Assembly (NCBI RefSeq): GCF_001424665.1
Contig: NZ_LMQS01000002.1
Coordinates: forward strand, 248,001 to 312,000
From: Methylophilus sp. Leaf416
Lineage (GTDB): Bacteria > Pseudomonadota > Gammaproteobacteria > Burkholderiales > Methylophilaceae
DNA: 64,000 nt
Reading direction: 5' to 3'
Shown: piece after piece, positions 35,562 to 44,752 of the stretch
How positions within the stretch are numbered: position 1 is the first letter of the stretch
How the letters are laid out: every line of letters begins with the position of its first letter
Notes under the pieces: model-generated
What the model saw: only the letters and a program-made list of their open reading frames with translations
Database searches by the model: none
Told to the model about the DNA's origin: nothing
Position numbers and translations under genes: made by a program

Positions 35562-35612
35562 TTAATTTGCATAAAAATCTATATTGATTTATTGTTTTGC
35601 AAATTAATATAG
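35562..35612. promoter_or_regulatory. Nested inverted repeats upstream of the HTH-NAGS gene
   Basis: TTAATTTGC (35562-35570) pairs with GCAAATTAA (35599-35607), and inside/overlapping it CTATATT (35579-35585) pairs with AATATAG (35606-35612). The last arm is 12 nt before the start codon. The AT-rich symmetric layout suits a repressor operator, and the downstream protein itself has an N-terminal helix-turn-helix. Confidence 0.5.
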
Positions 35613-35624
35613 AAAATTCAACAA

Positions 35625-37196
35625 ATGCTCGGCTCAAACATCAGAAATTTGCGAAAATCGCAAAATCTAACATTGCAGCAACTGGCTTCCCGCATGGGTA
35701 CTGATACCAGCAATCTGTCGCGGATAGAGCGCGGCGAAATCGGCATATCTGAAGCATTGTTACGTGCTGCTGCCCAGGCATTAAGCACGACGCCTGGCCG
35801 TTTATACGATGCCGATTTAACGCCGAGCAACCTGACCAATACGCCACCGGCTATCCTCTCCAGCGCCAACAGCAAAGACTTTGTACACTGGTTCCGCTCA
35901 GCAGCGCCGTATATCCATGCTTTTGGTGGCAGCACCTTTGTCATAGCGTTCGGCGGCGAAGTGGTCAGTGAACAACAGTTCGTTGCGCTATCCCATGATT
36001 TGAACCTACTGGCTAGCCTGGAAGTCAGGCTGGTGTTGGTGCATGGCGCACGGCCACAAATTGAGCATAGGTTAAAACGCGATCATCTCATCCCCAAAAT
36101 GCACAACGGCTTACGTATTACCGACGACACCGCAATGGAAGCGGTGAAAGAAGCCAATGGCACGGTGCGGGTAGAGATCGAATCACTGCTGTCGATGGGC
36201 ATCAGCAACTCACCCATGGCAGGTAGCGATATCCGCGTCGCCAGCGGTAACTTTGTCACCGCTAAACCATTGGGTGTGCGTGATGGCGTAGACCTGCAAC
36301 ATACCGGCGAAGTACGCAAGATAGATGCAATAGGTATCCAGAAACGGCTGGATGACGGTGAACTGGTGTTGCTTTCCCCTATGGGTTATTCGCCTACCGG
36401 AGAAATATTCAACCTGACGCTGGAAGATGTAGCAGTGAGCGCCGCTATCGCACTCGATGCGGAAAAACTGATTTTCCTGATGGGTTCTGAGGGCATACAT
36501 AACTTGCGCGGCGAATTACTGCGCGAGATGACTTCGGCCAAAGCGAAGAACCTACTGCGCAATGTGCAGGAAAGCGATGAGCCGATCAATTTTTCCGAAG
36601 ATGTAAATTATTACCTGCCTGCGGCAGTGCGTGCCTGTGAGCATGGTGTTGCCAGAACGCACCTGATTTCACGCCATATTGACGGTGCCATTATCCAGGA
36701 GCTGTTTACCCGCAAGGGCATAGGCACCATGATCACCGAGCTACCGCTGGAAACCATGCGTCAGGCCAATATTGATGATGTCGGTGGAATTTTAATGCTG
36801 ATTGAGCCACTGGAAAATGAAGGCATTCTGGTACGGCGCGGGCGAGAACGGATTGAAATGGAAATCAACTATTTCTACGTAATGGAACACGATAACCGCG
36901 TAATTGGTTGTGCCGCCTTGTACCCTTTCCCCGCCGAGAAAATGGTCGAATTCGCCTGCCTGGCGATTGATCCCGCTTATCGCGGTGGTGGACGCGGTGA
37001 CAAACTGTTTAACTATTGCCAGGAACAGGCAAAAGCCATGGGTAATACAGCGTTGTTTTGCCTGACGACACGCACAGAGCACTGGTTTCTGGAGCGTGGA
37101 TTTACTGAACAAAGTGTCGATCAACTGCCGCAAGAAAAGCAGCAGCTTTATAATCTGCAGCGGAAATCCAAAGTATTTGTGAAAGTGCTGACCTAG
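35625..37196 (+). CDS. argA: N-acetylglutamate synthase with N-terminal XRE-type HTH domain
   Basis: 523 residues in one uninterrupted frame. Residues about 4-60 form a Cro/C1-type helix-turn-helix (IRNLRKSQNLTLQQLASRMG; SRIERGEIGIS). From about residue 84 (KDFVHWFRSAAPYIHAFGG) to the end is a full ArgA of about 440 residues, the E. coli size: an amino-acid-kinase-like domain (FVIAFGGEVV; LVLVHGARPQI) to about 365, then a GNAT acetyltransferase (EFACLAIDPAYRGGGRGDKL). ArgA makes N-acetylglutamate, the first step of arginine synthesis, and is arginine-inhibited. The HTH addition suggests a DNA-binding, possibly self-regulating enzyme. argB follows. Confidence 0.9.
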   Translation: MLGSNIRNLRKSQNLTLQQLASRMGTDTSNLSRIERGEIGISEALLRAAAQALSTTPGRLYDADLTPSNLTNTPPAILSSANSKDFVHWFRSAAPYIHAFGGSTFVIAFGGEVVSEQQFVALSHDLNLLASLEVRLVLVHGARPQIEHRLKRDHLIPKMHNGLRITDDTAMEAVKEANGTVRVEIESLLSMGISNSPMAGSDIRVASGNFVTAKPLGVRDGVDLQHTGEVRKIDAIGIQKRLDDGELVLLSPMGYSPTGEIFNLTLEDVAVSAAIALDAEKLIFLMGSEGIHNLRGELLREMTSAKAKNLLRNVQESDEPINFSEDVNYYLPAAVRACEHGVARTHLISRHIDGAIIQELFTRKGIGTMITELPLETMRQANIDDVGGILMLIEPLENEGILVRRGRERIEMEINYFYVMEHDNRVIGCAALYPFPAEKMVEFACLAIDPAYRGGGRGDKLFNYCQEQAKAMGNTALFCLTTRTEHWFLERGFTEQSVDQLPQEKQQLYNLQRKSKVFVKVLT

Positions 37197-37221
37197 CCGT
37201 TACTTTCAAGATAATCTAACT

Positions 37222-37255
37222 AAAAATGGCTGATGTACGCGTCAGCCATTTTTTT
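37222..37255 (+). terminator. Terminator between argA and argB
   Basis: AAAAATGGCTGA (37222-37233) pairs with TCAGCCATTTTT (37242-37253), 8-nt loop, T-run. It makes separate argA and argB transcripts likely. Confidence 0.88.
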
Positions 37256-37407
37256 GCCTGCAAATAAACGCTTGCTGTCATTATTTATTACTGAAAAATC
37301 TGAACAAAGTCTGCAAAACCATTTCTTATTGAACATCTTCAGTAAAATTCACGCACAGTCATTCACTGTTTAACCCTCAGCAGATAGAATACACATATCC
37401 TTAATAG

Positions 37408-38301
<894 letters not shown>

Positions 38302-38428
38302 GTCCGCTCTCCAATTCATCGTTGATACTGCATTGACCGCTACGCTTTCTCATTGCCGTGCCATGTGCACTGTGTGCGTCAGTCAGTCGCTGCCGCATTG
38401 CCTTAAATTCGAACGGGAGCTGGAGTAA

Positions 38429-39097
38429 TTGCCTCGGGTATGGATTTTCGATCTGGACGATACCCTGCATGACGCTTCCGCCCATATCTTCCCGGTAATG
38501 AATCAATCCATGACGCGTTACATCATGGATTTACTGACACTGGAAGAACCCGCAGCGCATTTGCTCCGCCAGCATTACTGGCGTATTTATGGCGCGACCT
38601 TGAAGGGACTGATGCGTCACCATGGCGTCAATCCCCACCATTTCCTGGCAGAAACACATGCATTTTTAACCGATGATATGGTGCAGGCAACCAAGCAATT
38701 ACGCCAGTTGCTGCAGCGCCTGCCGGGACGTAAATGTGTATTCACCAATGCCCCGCGTGCCTATGCCATGCAGGTACTCAATGTATTAGGCATCAGTGAT
38801 TGTTTTACGCTGGTCTTCAGTGTGGAATCTTCACGCTTCCACGCTAAACCTTCGATGCGCGGTTTTCGTATGCTGTTACGCCAGTTGCGTTGTTGTGCGG
38901 CTGATTGCACCTTGTTTGAAGATAGCCTGCCGGCCTTAATGACTGCTAAACGACTTGGGATGCGTACAGTATGGATCAGCCACAGATTACATAAACCAAA
39001 CTTTGTGCAATATAGATTACCGCATGTGTTGGCACTCACTCACAGCGCGCTGAAAAAACAGCCATCATGCATTCCCGCCCTTGGCGAATCCGGTTAA
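38429..39097 (+). CDS. HAD-superfamily pyrimidine 5'-nucleotidase
   Basis: 222 residues starting at TTG with GGAG upstream. HAD motifs: DLDDTLHDA (nucleophile aspartate), FTNAPRAYA (motif II), and FEDSLPALMTAK (motif IV). Bacterial relatives next to argB and slmA are annotated as pyrimidine 5'-nucleotidases and resemble yeast Sdt1. Substrate assignment is by family only. Confidence 0.85.
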   Translation: MPRVWIFDLDDTLHDASAHIFPVMNQSMTRYIMDLLTLEEPAAHLLRQHYWRIYGATLKGLMRHHGVNPHHFLAETHAFLTDDMVQATKQLRQLLQRLPGRKCVFTNAPRAYAMQVLNVLGISDCFTLVFSVESSRFHAKPSMRGFRMLLRQLRCCAADCTLFEDSLPALMTAKRLGMRTVWISHRLHKPNFVQYRLPHVLALTHSALKKQPSCIPALGESG

Positions 39098-39144
39098 AAT
39101 AGCCTCAAAATAACAACACGCATGTCGGGACTTGGGAACACATC

Positions 39145-39738
39145 ATGGCCACTATCAACAAAAAAGTAAGAGCAAACCGCAAACAACAAATCCTCGAAAC
39201 ATTGGCAAGCATGCTGCAAACGCCACGTGGTGAAAAAATCACGACTGCTGCACTGGCTGGCAAGCTGGAAGTTTCGGAAGCGGCCTTATACCGCCACTTT
39301 GCCAATAAAGCCAAAATGTTCGAAGGCCTGATTGAATTTATCGAAAGCGCGCTTTTTGGCGTGATTAATAAAATCACCAGCGATGAAACTGATGGCCTTA
39401 AACAAGTACAACTCATGCTCACGACCATGCTTAAATTTGCCGAACGTAACCCGGGCATGTCTCGCGTGCTGATTGGTGATGCATTGGTCAATGAAGACGA
39501 AGTGCTGCAGGCGCGCATCAATCAGTTGATGGATCGCCTGGAGGCCAGTATCAAACAATCGCTGCGTATTGCAGAAGCACAAGGCAACAAAATCACTGAC
39601 GCCAGCATGGCGGCAAATACCATGATCAGCTTTGTGGTTGGCCGCTGGCACAGTTTTGCGAAGAGCGGTTTTAAACGTAAGCCAAGCGACCAGATTGAAC
39701 AACATTTGTCACTGCTTATTACTGGCAGTTTGCAATAA
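39145..39738 (+). CDS. slmA: Nucleoid occlusion factor SlmA
   Basis: 197 residues, TetR-type protein. N-terminal HTH (ILETLASMLQTPRGEKITTA followed by AALYRHFANKAKMFEGLIEF). SlmA binds scattered DNA sites and disrupts FtsZ rings over the nucleoid. Length and neighbourhood (argB, HAD nucleotidase) match betaproteobacterial slmA. Interestingly its target FtsZ is encoded about 9 kb away in this window. Confidence 0.92.
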   Translation: MATINKKVRANRKQQILETLASMLQTPRGEKITTAALAGKLEVSEAALYRHFANKAKMFEGLIEFIESALFGVINKITSDETDGLKQVQLMLTTMLKFAERNPGMSRVLIGDALVNEDEVLQARINQLMDRLEASIKQSLRIAEAQGNKITDASMAANTMISFVVGRWHSFAKSGFKRKPSDQIEQHLSLLITGSLQ

Positions 39739-39937
39739 GTAGTCCATATGTCCCTCAACGGCAGAATGACCCCCTTGTGTCTCCCGACCATGGGCCCAAC
39801 ATAAGGTTGTAGAAAGCTATCCCATTTATTTCAGGACCATGACTACGATATGCTAGCGCACATCTGAAATCTCTACGCAGGCAACAAGTATTTTTATCAC
39901 CCGGCGCACTGGTGCGTCACCTAAAGCAGGAAACACA

Positions 39938-40162
39938 ATGGAAGCCACCATTTTTGGCATGAATGAAGCCCAGATCACAGAACTGGGCATGACCTACGGT
40001 GTTGGCGGACTCATGCTGCTGATGCTGCTGATTGTAGGCAACCTGGCACGCAAATCCAAGGCAGGCAAAACCGGCACCTTTGCACTATTTCTGGCACTCA
40101 CCCTTGGCCTGGTGGGCTTTATCGCCAAATATGTCATCCAGTATTATTTGAATATCCGCTAA
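39938..40162 (+). CDS. DUF2788 small membrane protein
   Basis: 74 residues, two membrane helices (about 17-35 and 47-68), with the family pattern EAQITELGMTYGVGGLMLLM. Function unknown. CAGGAAAC precedes the ATG. It stands alone between slmA and the DUF2189 gene. Confidence 0.85.
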   Translation: MEATIFGMNEAQITELGMTYGVGGLMLLMLLIVGNLARKSKAGKTGTFALFLALTLGLVGFIAKYVIQYYLNIR

Positions 40163-40395
40163 ACCTGTTTGGACACTGCTTGCGTGTTACATAGCCATCG
40201 GCACTAGCGCTACCTGTCATGCCAAACTATGCATTGAGTGCGTGAATATGTGTCACACCTTTGTGTCATCCAGTTACAAATGTGTTACATTTTAATTTAA
40301 GCAATTGCACAAGCAACGCCCGCTGCGACGCAGATTGATTGATGTTCGAGAATGCGCCATTAGCGGAACATGAAACATGACATGGGGGCAGGGTT

Positions 40396-41181
40396 ATGAG
40401 CAGAAGCAGAGTAATAGAAGCCGGCAATGTGGGTGTGCAGGTCAGGGTTAAAAAAAACTTACATCCAGCAATGGTGATCGACTGGTTGCATGCAGGGGTA
40501 GAAGATACCCACTTGGGAGGATGGGCAAGCTTGTTTTATGGTCTTGCCTTCACCATCACCGGTATACTGATCCATGCTTTTTTTGCTGAAAACTACTGGC
40601 TGTTAGCCGGCCTCACCACTGGATTTTTTCTCATTGGCCCGTTTCTGGCGACTGGTCTTTATGACATCAGCCGCCGTATTGCGTTGGGCCAGACACCTTC
40701 ACTCTTGCCAAGCCTGACCGCCTGGCGCCCCAACCTGGTAAACATTGCCCTGTTCGCTGTTATTCTCCTGGCAGCACTGGTCGCCTGGACGCAATTGTCT
40801 TTTATCATTTTTGCCTATTACTTTAACCACCAGTTGCCTACTTTTATCGATATTGTATTTAACGTCCTTTCCTTCAAACAACCGATTTTCACTCTGGTAT
40901 ACTTTTCTGTCGGGGGGATATTTGCAGCGCTGACGTTTGCTATCAGCGTGATTGCCATCCCATTGATGCTGGATAGCAACACCAGTGCCGGAGCTGCCGC
41001 ATGGGCTAGTTTCCGCGTTTGCTTGCGTAACCCTGGTGTCATGTCTCTTTGGGCATTGTGCATTGTGGTACTGATAGGCGTAGGCTTTGCAACCAGCTTT
41101 CTTGGACTGATCGTGACCATGCCGGTAGCAGGCCATGCCAGCTGGCATGTATATCGTGATGTGATCGAGATTCAACCATAA
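40396..41181 (+). CDS. DUF2189 integral membrane protein
   Basis: 261 residues with about six membrane helices. The N-terminal part WASLFYGLAFTITGILIHAF and the central ATGLYDISRRIALGQTPSL followed by AWRP are typical of DUF2189 proteins. Function unknown; these are often near cytochrome oxidase or stress genes, but no such neighbour is seen here. Confidence 0.85.
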   Translation: MSRSRVIEAGNVGVQVRVKKNLHPAMVIDWLHAGVEDTHLGGWASLFYGLAFTITGILIHAFFAENYWLLAGLTTGFFLIGPFLATGLYDISRRIALGQTPSLLPSLTAWRPNLVNIALFAVILLAALVAWTQLSFIIFAYYFNHQLPTFIDIVFNVLSFKQPIFTLVYFSVGGIFAALTFAISVIAIPLMLDSNTSAGAAAWASFRVCLRNPGVMSLWALCIVVLIGVGFATSFLGLIVTMPVAGHASWHVYRDVIEIQP

Positions 41182-41384
41182 TCCATCCCTAAAGCGCCGT
41201 AAGTGATGATGGTAGCCATGCACTTTTGTGCATGTCGCTATAACTCCTCTTCCCGCTACCAGCTAGAGAGCCTTCACTGGCAAATCAGGTTAACGCTTTC
41301 TTACCTGAATGACATTGCCGGGCTATTGCGAAGTGCATGCCAGTTAGGTACCCTGCATTACATGCAGTGATAAAGATTTTCGCA

Positions 41385-42329
41385 ATGACGACCACTACAC
41401 CCATTCCCGATAGCGACAGCACCATTTACAAAACCCTGCTGGAATCCACTAAAGCCATTCCCTGGAAGATCGACTGGGCCAGCAAACAGTTTGCCTACAT
41501 AGGCCCGCAGATTGAGCAGTTGCTTGGCTGGTCGCAGGATAGCTGGAAAACAGTGGAAGACTGGGCCACCCGCATTCATGAAGATGAGCGGGAGCGTATC
41601 GTTAATTTTTGCGTGGAACGTTCATTACAGGGTCAGGACCATGAGGCCGATTACCGCGCGCTGACCAAACATGGCGACTATGTCTGGATCAGGGATGTAG
41701 TGCATGTGGTACGCACGCCAACAGGTGAACCCGAAGCACTGATAGGTTTTATGTTTGATATCAGCGAGCGTAAAAAAACCGAACAGCAATTGTTGGAACT
41801 GCAAAAACAGCTCGAAGAGTACTCATACAAAGACGGCCTGACCGAAGTGGCTAACCGCCGCATGTTTGATACGTTACTGGAACAGGAATGGCTGGAAGCA
41901 AAGCGTCATCAGCAGCCCTTGTCACTGATAATGATCGATATTGATTTCTTCAAACAGTACAATGATGTGTACGGTCATCTGCAAGGCGATGAAGTGTTAA
42001 AGCGCGTTGCCCGGACGTTGAATAGTGCCGGATTACGTACCAAGGACTTTTTCGCAAGGTTTGGTGGGGAGGAGTTTGCATTGATTCTGCCGGAAACTAA
42101 CGCAGCCTCGGCAATCAAGATTGCCGAGCGCTGCCGCAACCTGATTTTCAAGGAGCAAATCCCGCATGCCGGTTCAAAAATCAGCCAGATTCTGACAATT
42201 AGCCTGGGTGTTTCCAGCACCGTGCCGGTAAGCAACCTTGAACCAAAAGCGTTTGTGGAGTTTGTAGATAGCCTTTTATATCAGGCCAAGAATGCGGGGC
42301 GCAACCGCATTCAGCAAGGTAGCAAATAA
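41385..42329 (+). CDS. PAS-GGDEF diguanylate cyclase
   Basis: 314 residues from the ATG at 41385 (MTTTTPIPDSDS). A PAS domain with PAC segment (about 30-145; YVWIRDVVHVVRTPTGEPEA), a short coiled coil, then a GGDEF domain (about 160-312) with MIDIDFFKQYNDVYGHLQGD and the active-site loop FGGEEFALILPE. It should make cyclic di-GMP. No membrane helix, so cytoplasmic. I do not see an RxxD inhibitory site at the usual place. Converges on cca. Confidence 0.92.
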   Translation: MTTTTPIPDSDSTIYKTLLESTKAIPWKIDWASKQFAYIGPQIEQLLGWSQDSWKTVEDWATRIHEDERERIVNFCVERSLQGQDHEADYRALTKHGDYVWIRDVVHVVRTPTGEPEALIGFMFDISERKKTEQQLLELQKQLEEYSYKDGLTEVANRRMFDTLLEQEWLEAKRHQQPLSLIMIDIDFFKQYNDVYGHLQGDEVLKRVARTLNSAGLRTKDFFARFGGEEFALILPETNAASAIKIAERCRNLIFKEQIPHAGSKISQILTISLGVSSTVPVSNLEPKAFVEFVDSLLYQAKNAGRNRIQQGSK

Positions 42330-42332
42330 ACT

Positions 42333-43565
42333 TTACAAAACAGGCTTGCGACTCAGCGCCAGCATCGCTTCAATGGCTTGCGTTCTGGCATCTGCCACGG
42401 CTTGTTTAATTTCCGTTGGGGTAGCATAGTTTTTGGCAATGGCACCTGCATCGACCAATAGCGCTGCCTGCAATGCCTTGCGCAGATGCTCGGCATCATC
42501 CAGCGGACAATTTTCCAGCCCTAGCCTTCCGCGACTGTCGCACTCGCACGCCAGCAGAAAATCATCGAAGCGCGTGCGCTGACGAAAAGCATCCAGCTCC
42601 TCCAAGAAATTCAGCAAAGTGCTGGCTTTCATTTCGCGGGCAGCGTGCAATTTGCCATGGTATTTCGCCACTACCAGCGCCAGGTCCTTGCAATCGTTAG
42701 GCACTTTGAGGCGTGCAACTACATCGCGAATCTGGTCCACACTGCGTAACTCGTGGCCGATATGCCGCGGTAATACATCTGCCGGTGTCGTGCCTTTACC
42801 CAGATCATGCACTAGCGCAGCAAAACGCACCGGCAAGCTTAAACCTTGCTTGGCGGCATAATCAATCACCATCATGACATGCACGCCGGTATCAACCTCA
42901 GGGTGATAAATAGCTGTTTGCGGCACGCCCCACAAGCGAGCCAGTTCGGGAAAAATCACCTGCAAGGCGCCGCAATCAAGCAGCATTTCAAACATTCGGC
43001 TGGGCTTTTTTTCCATCAGGCCCTTAGCGATTTCCTGCCATACCCGTTCCGGTACCAGTGCATCTACTTCACCGTCTGCCACCATCTCACGCATCAACGC
43101 CATGGTTTCCGGCGCGACGCTAAATTCGGTGAAACGTGCGAGAAAGCGGCCTGCGCGAAGAATACGTACCGGGTCTTCGCTGAACGCTTCAGTGACATGC
43201 CTTAAGCGTTTTTCCTGAATATCCTGCTGCCCGTGAAAAGGGTCAACCAGGCGGCCGTCTTCGGCCTGGGCGATGGCATTCATCGTAAAGTCACGTCGTG
43301 CGAGATCTTCCTCGAGCGTCACTTCCGGGGCGGCGTAGACACTAAAACCCTTATAGCCCTTGCCTGTTTTACGTTCCGTGCGTGCCAACGCATGTTCCTG
43401 ATGCGTTTCAGGGTGAAGAAATACCGGGAAATCCTTGCCAACTGCACGATAGCCTGCCGCCAGCATTTGTTCTGGCGTGGCACCTACAACCACATAATCC
43501 CTGTCTTTGACCGGAAGACCTAGCAGGCCGTCGCGGACAGCGCCGCCTACCTGATAGATTTGCAT
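42333..43565 (-). CDS. cca: CCA-adding tRNA nucleotidyltransferase (multifunctional)
   Basis: 410 residues from the ATG at 43565; a TTG two codons upstream is possible. Adds the 3' CCA end to tRNAs. Nucleotidyltransferase head (VGGAVRDGLLGLPVKDRDYV), RRDFTMNAIA, RILRAGRFLARF, and a C-terminal HD domain (HDLGKGTTP), which gives the phosphatase/phosphodiesterase activities known for E. coli-type enzymes. Confidence 0.95.
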   Translation of the reverse strand: MQIYQVGGAVRDGLLGLPVKDRDYVVVGATPEQMLAAGYRAVGKDFPVFLHPETHQEHALARTERKTGKGYKGFSVYAAPEVTLEEDLARRDFTMNAIAQAEDGRLVDPFHGQQDIQEKRLRHVTEAFSEDPVRILRAGRFLARFTEFSVAPETMALMREMVADGEVDALVPERVWQEIAKGLMEKKPSRMFEMLLDCGALQVIFPELARLWGVPQTAIYHPEVDTGVHVMMVIDYAAKQGLSLPVRFAALVHDLGKGTTPADVLPRHIGHELRSVDQIRDVVARLKVPNDCKDLALVVAKYHGKLHAAREMKASTLLNFLEELDAFRQRTRFDDFLLACECDSRGRLGLENCPLDDAEHLRKALQAALLVDAGAIAKNYATPTEIKQAVADARTQAIEAMLALSRKPVL

Positions 43566-43604
43566 ATGCAATTATCCATAGAAAAACACGAAGAAATGAC
43601 GCTG

Positions 43605-44564
43605 TTAACGCCTGGCGTTAATCACGCGACCTGCCGCTGCACGAAAATCATCATAAGCACCACGCGGATTATTTTCCACCAGGTAGCCGGAGATCACAGC
43701 GAACATATCGGTAGGCACTACGCATAGCTCATTCGCCATCGGTTGTTGACAGACATTGTCGACCTGCATGGATTTCACATTGTCGCGCGATAACAACTTG
43801 ATTGGCAGCAACTGCATAAAACTGCCTTGTAATAGCGACATTTTTGGGCCCAACCCAATAATCCGCCGTTGCACACCGATCGTTTTCATCACAGCTTCCA
43901 TCACCTGTTGCAAGGTCATGATCGCCGGGCCACCAAGCTCATAAATCCTGCCATAAGTCGCTGACTCATCTAAAGCCGTCACGAAAGCGGTCGCCACATC
44001 TTCAACCCAGATCGGCTGAAACTTGGCTTGTGGCATTGCCAGCACCAGTACTGGCACATACTGGATCAGCTTGGCGAATAAATTAATAAAGCTGTCACGC
44101 GCGCCAAATATTACTGATGGGCGGAATATGGTCACATGCAATTTTTTGCTGGATTCCATCACAGCCTCATCGCCAGCCGCTTTACTACGCAAATATTCGC
44201 TAGGCGCGCTCACTGAAGCCTGCAATGCGCTCATGTGCAGCAATCTGGGGATGCCTAATTCAACACAAAGTTGCGCCACACGACGCGGCAACTGGTGATG
44301 CATTTTTTCAAAGCCGTTATCACTGGTCTGGTGCAGAATACCGATCAGGTTGATCACAGCGTGACTACCTGCCAGCTGCGCTTTCAGTGCGGCATGGTCG
44401 TTGATATCGCCCTCAACCACTTGCACATAGGGTAACAAAATCAGGTGTTTGGCTTTTTCCCTGCGGCGTGTCAACACCTTGACCTGGTACCCTGCCTGGT
44501 CCAAGCCGGCTACCACACTGCTCCCTACAAAACCGCTACCGCCCAATACTGTGACTGTCTTCAT
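43605..44564 (-). CDS. NDUFA9-like NAD(P)-binding protein (atypical SDR)
   Basis: 319 residues. Rossmann start VTVLGGSGFVGSSVVAGL, then VVEGDINDHAALKAQL and IFRPSVIFGARDSFINLF, as in the complex-I NDUFA9 subunit family of extended SDR proteins. Bacterial members are soluble or membrane-associated and their substrate is not known; quinone-linked or nucleotide-sugar roles are guesses. Alone on the minus strand. Confidence 0.87.
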   Translation of the reverse strand: MKTVTVLGGSGFVGSSVVAGLDQAGYQVKVLTRRREKAKHLILLPYVQVVEGDINDHAALKAQLAGSHAVINLIGILHQTSDNGFEKMHHQLPRRVAQLCVELGIPRLLHMSALQASVSAPSEYLRSKAAGDEAVMESSKKLHVTIFRPSVIFGARDSFINLFAKLIQYVPVLVLAMPQAKFQPIWVEDVATAFVTALDESATYGRIYELGGPAIMTLQQVMEAVMKTIGVQRRIIGLGPKMSLLQGSFMQLLPIKLLSRDNVKSMQVDNVCQQPMANELCVVPTDMFAVISGYLVENNPRGAYDDFRAAAGRVINARR

Positions 44565-44752
44565 ATCGCTTGTTCCTGATGCATGTTCGTATTAAAGAAA
44601 GCTTTGATTAAACTAAATTTAGTCACCAAACTTTTTGCTCAAACAAGGGTGCGCGTAAAATCTAATTATCGCGCCTGACCTCACTTACCTGGTTACTTGC
44701 AAGCCGCACTTCATAAAGCTTGCTTAAAGATATTGTACAGAAAAAAGTGTGC

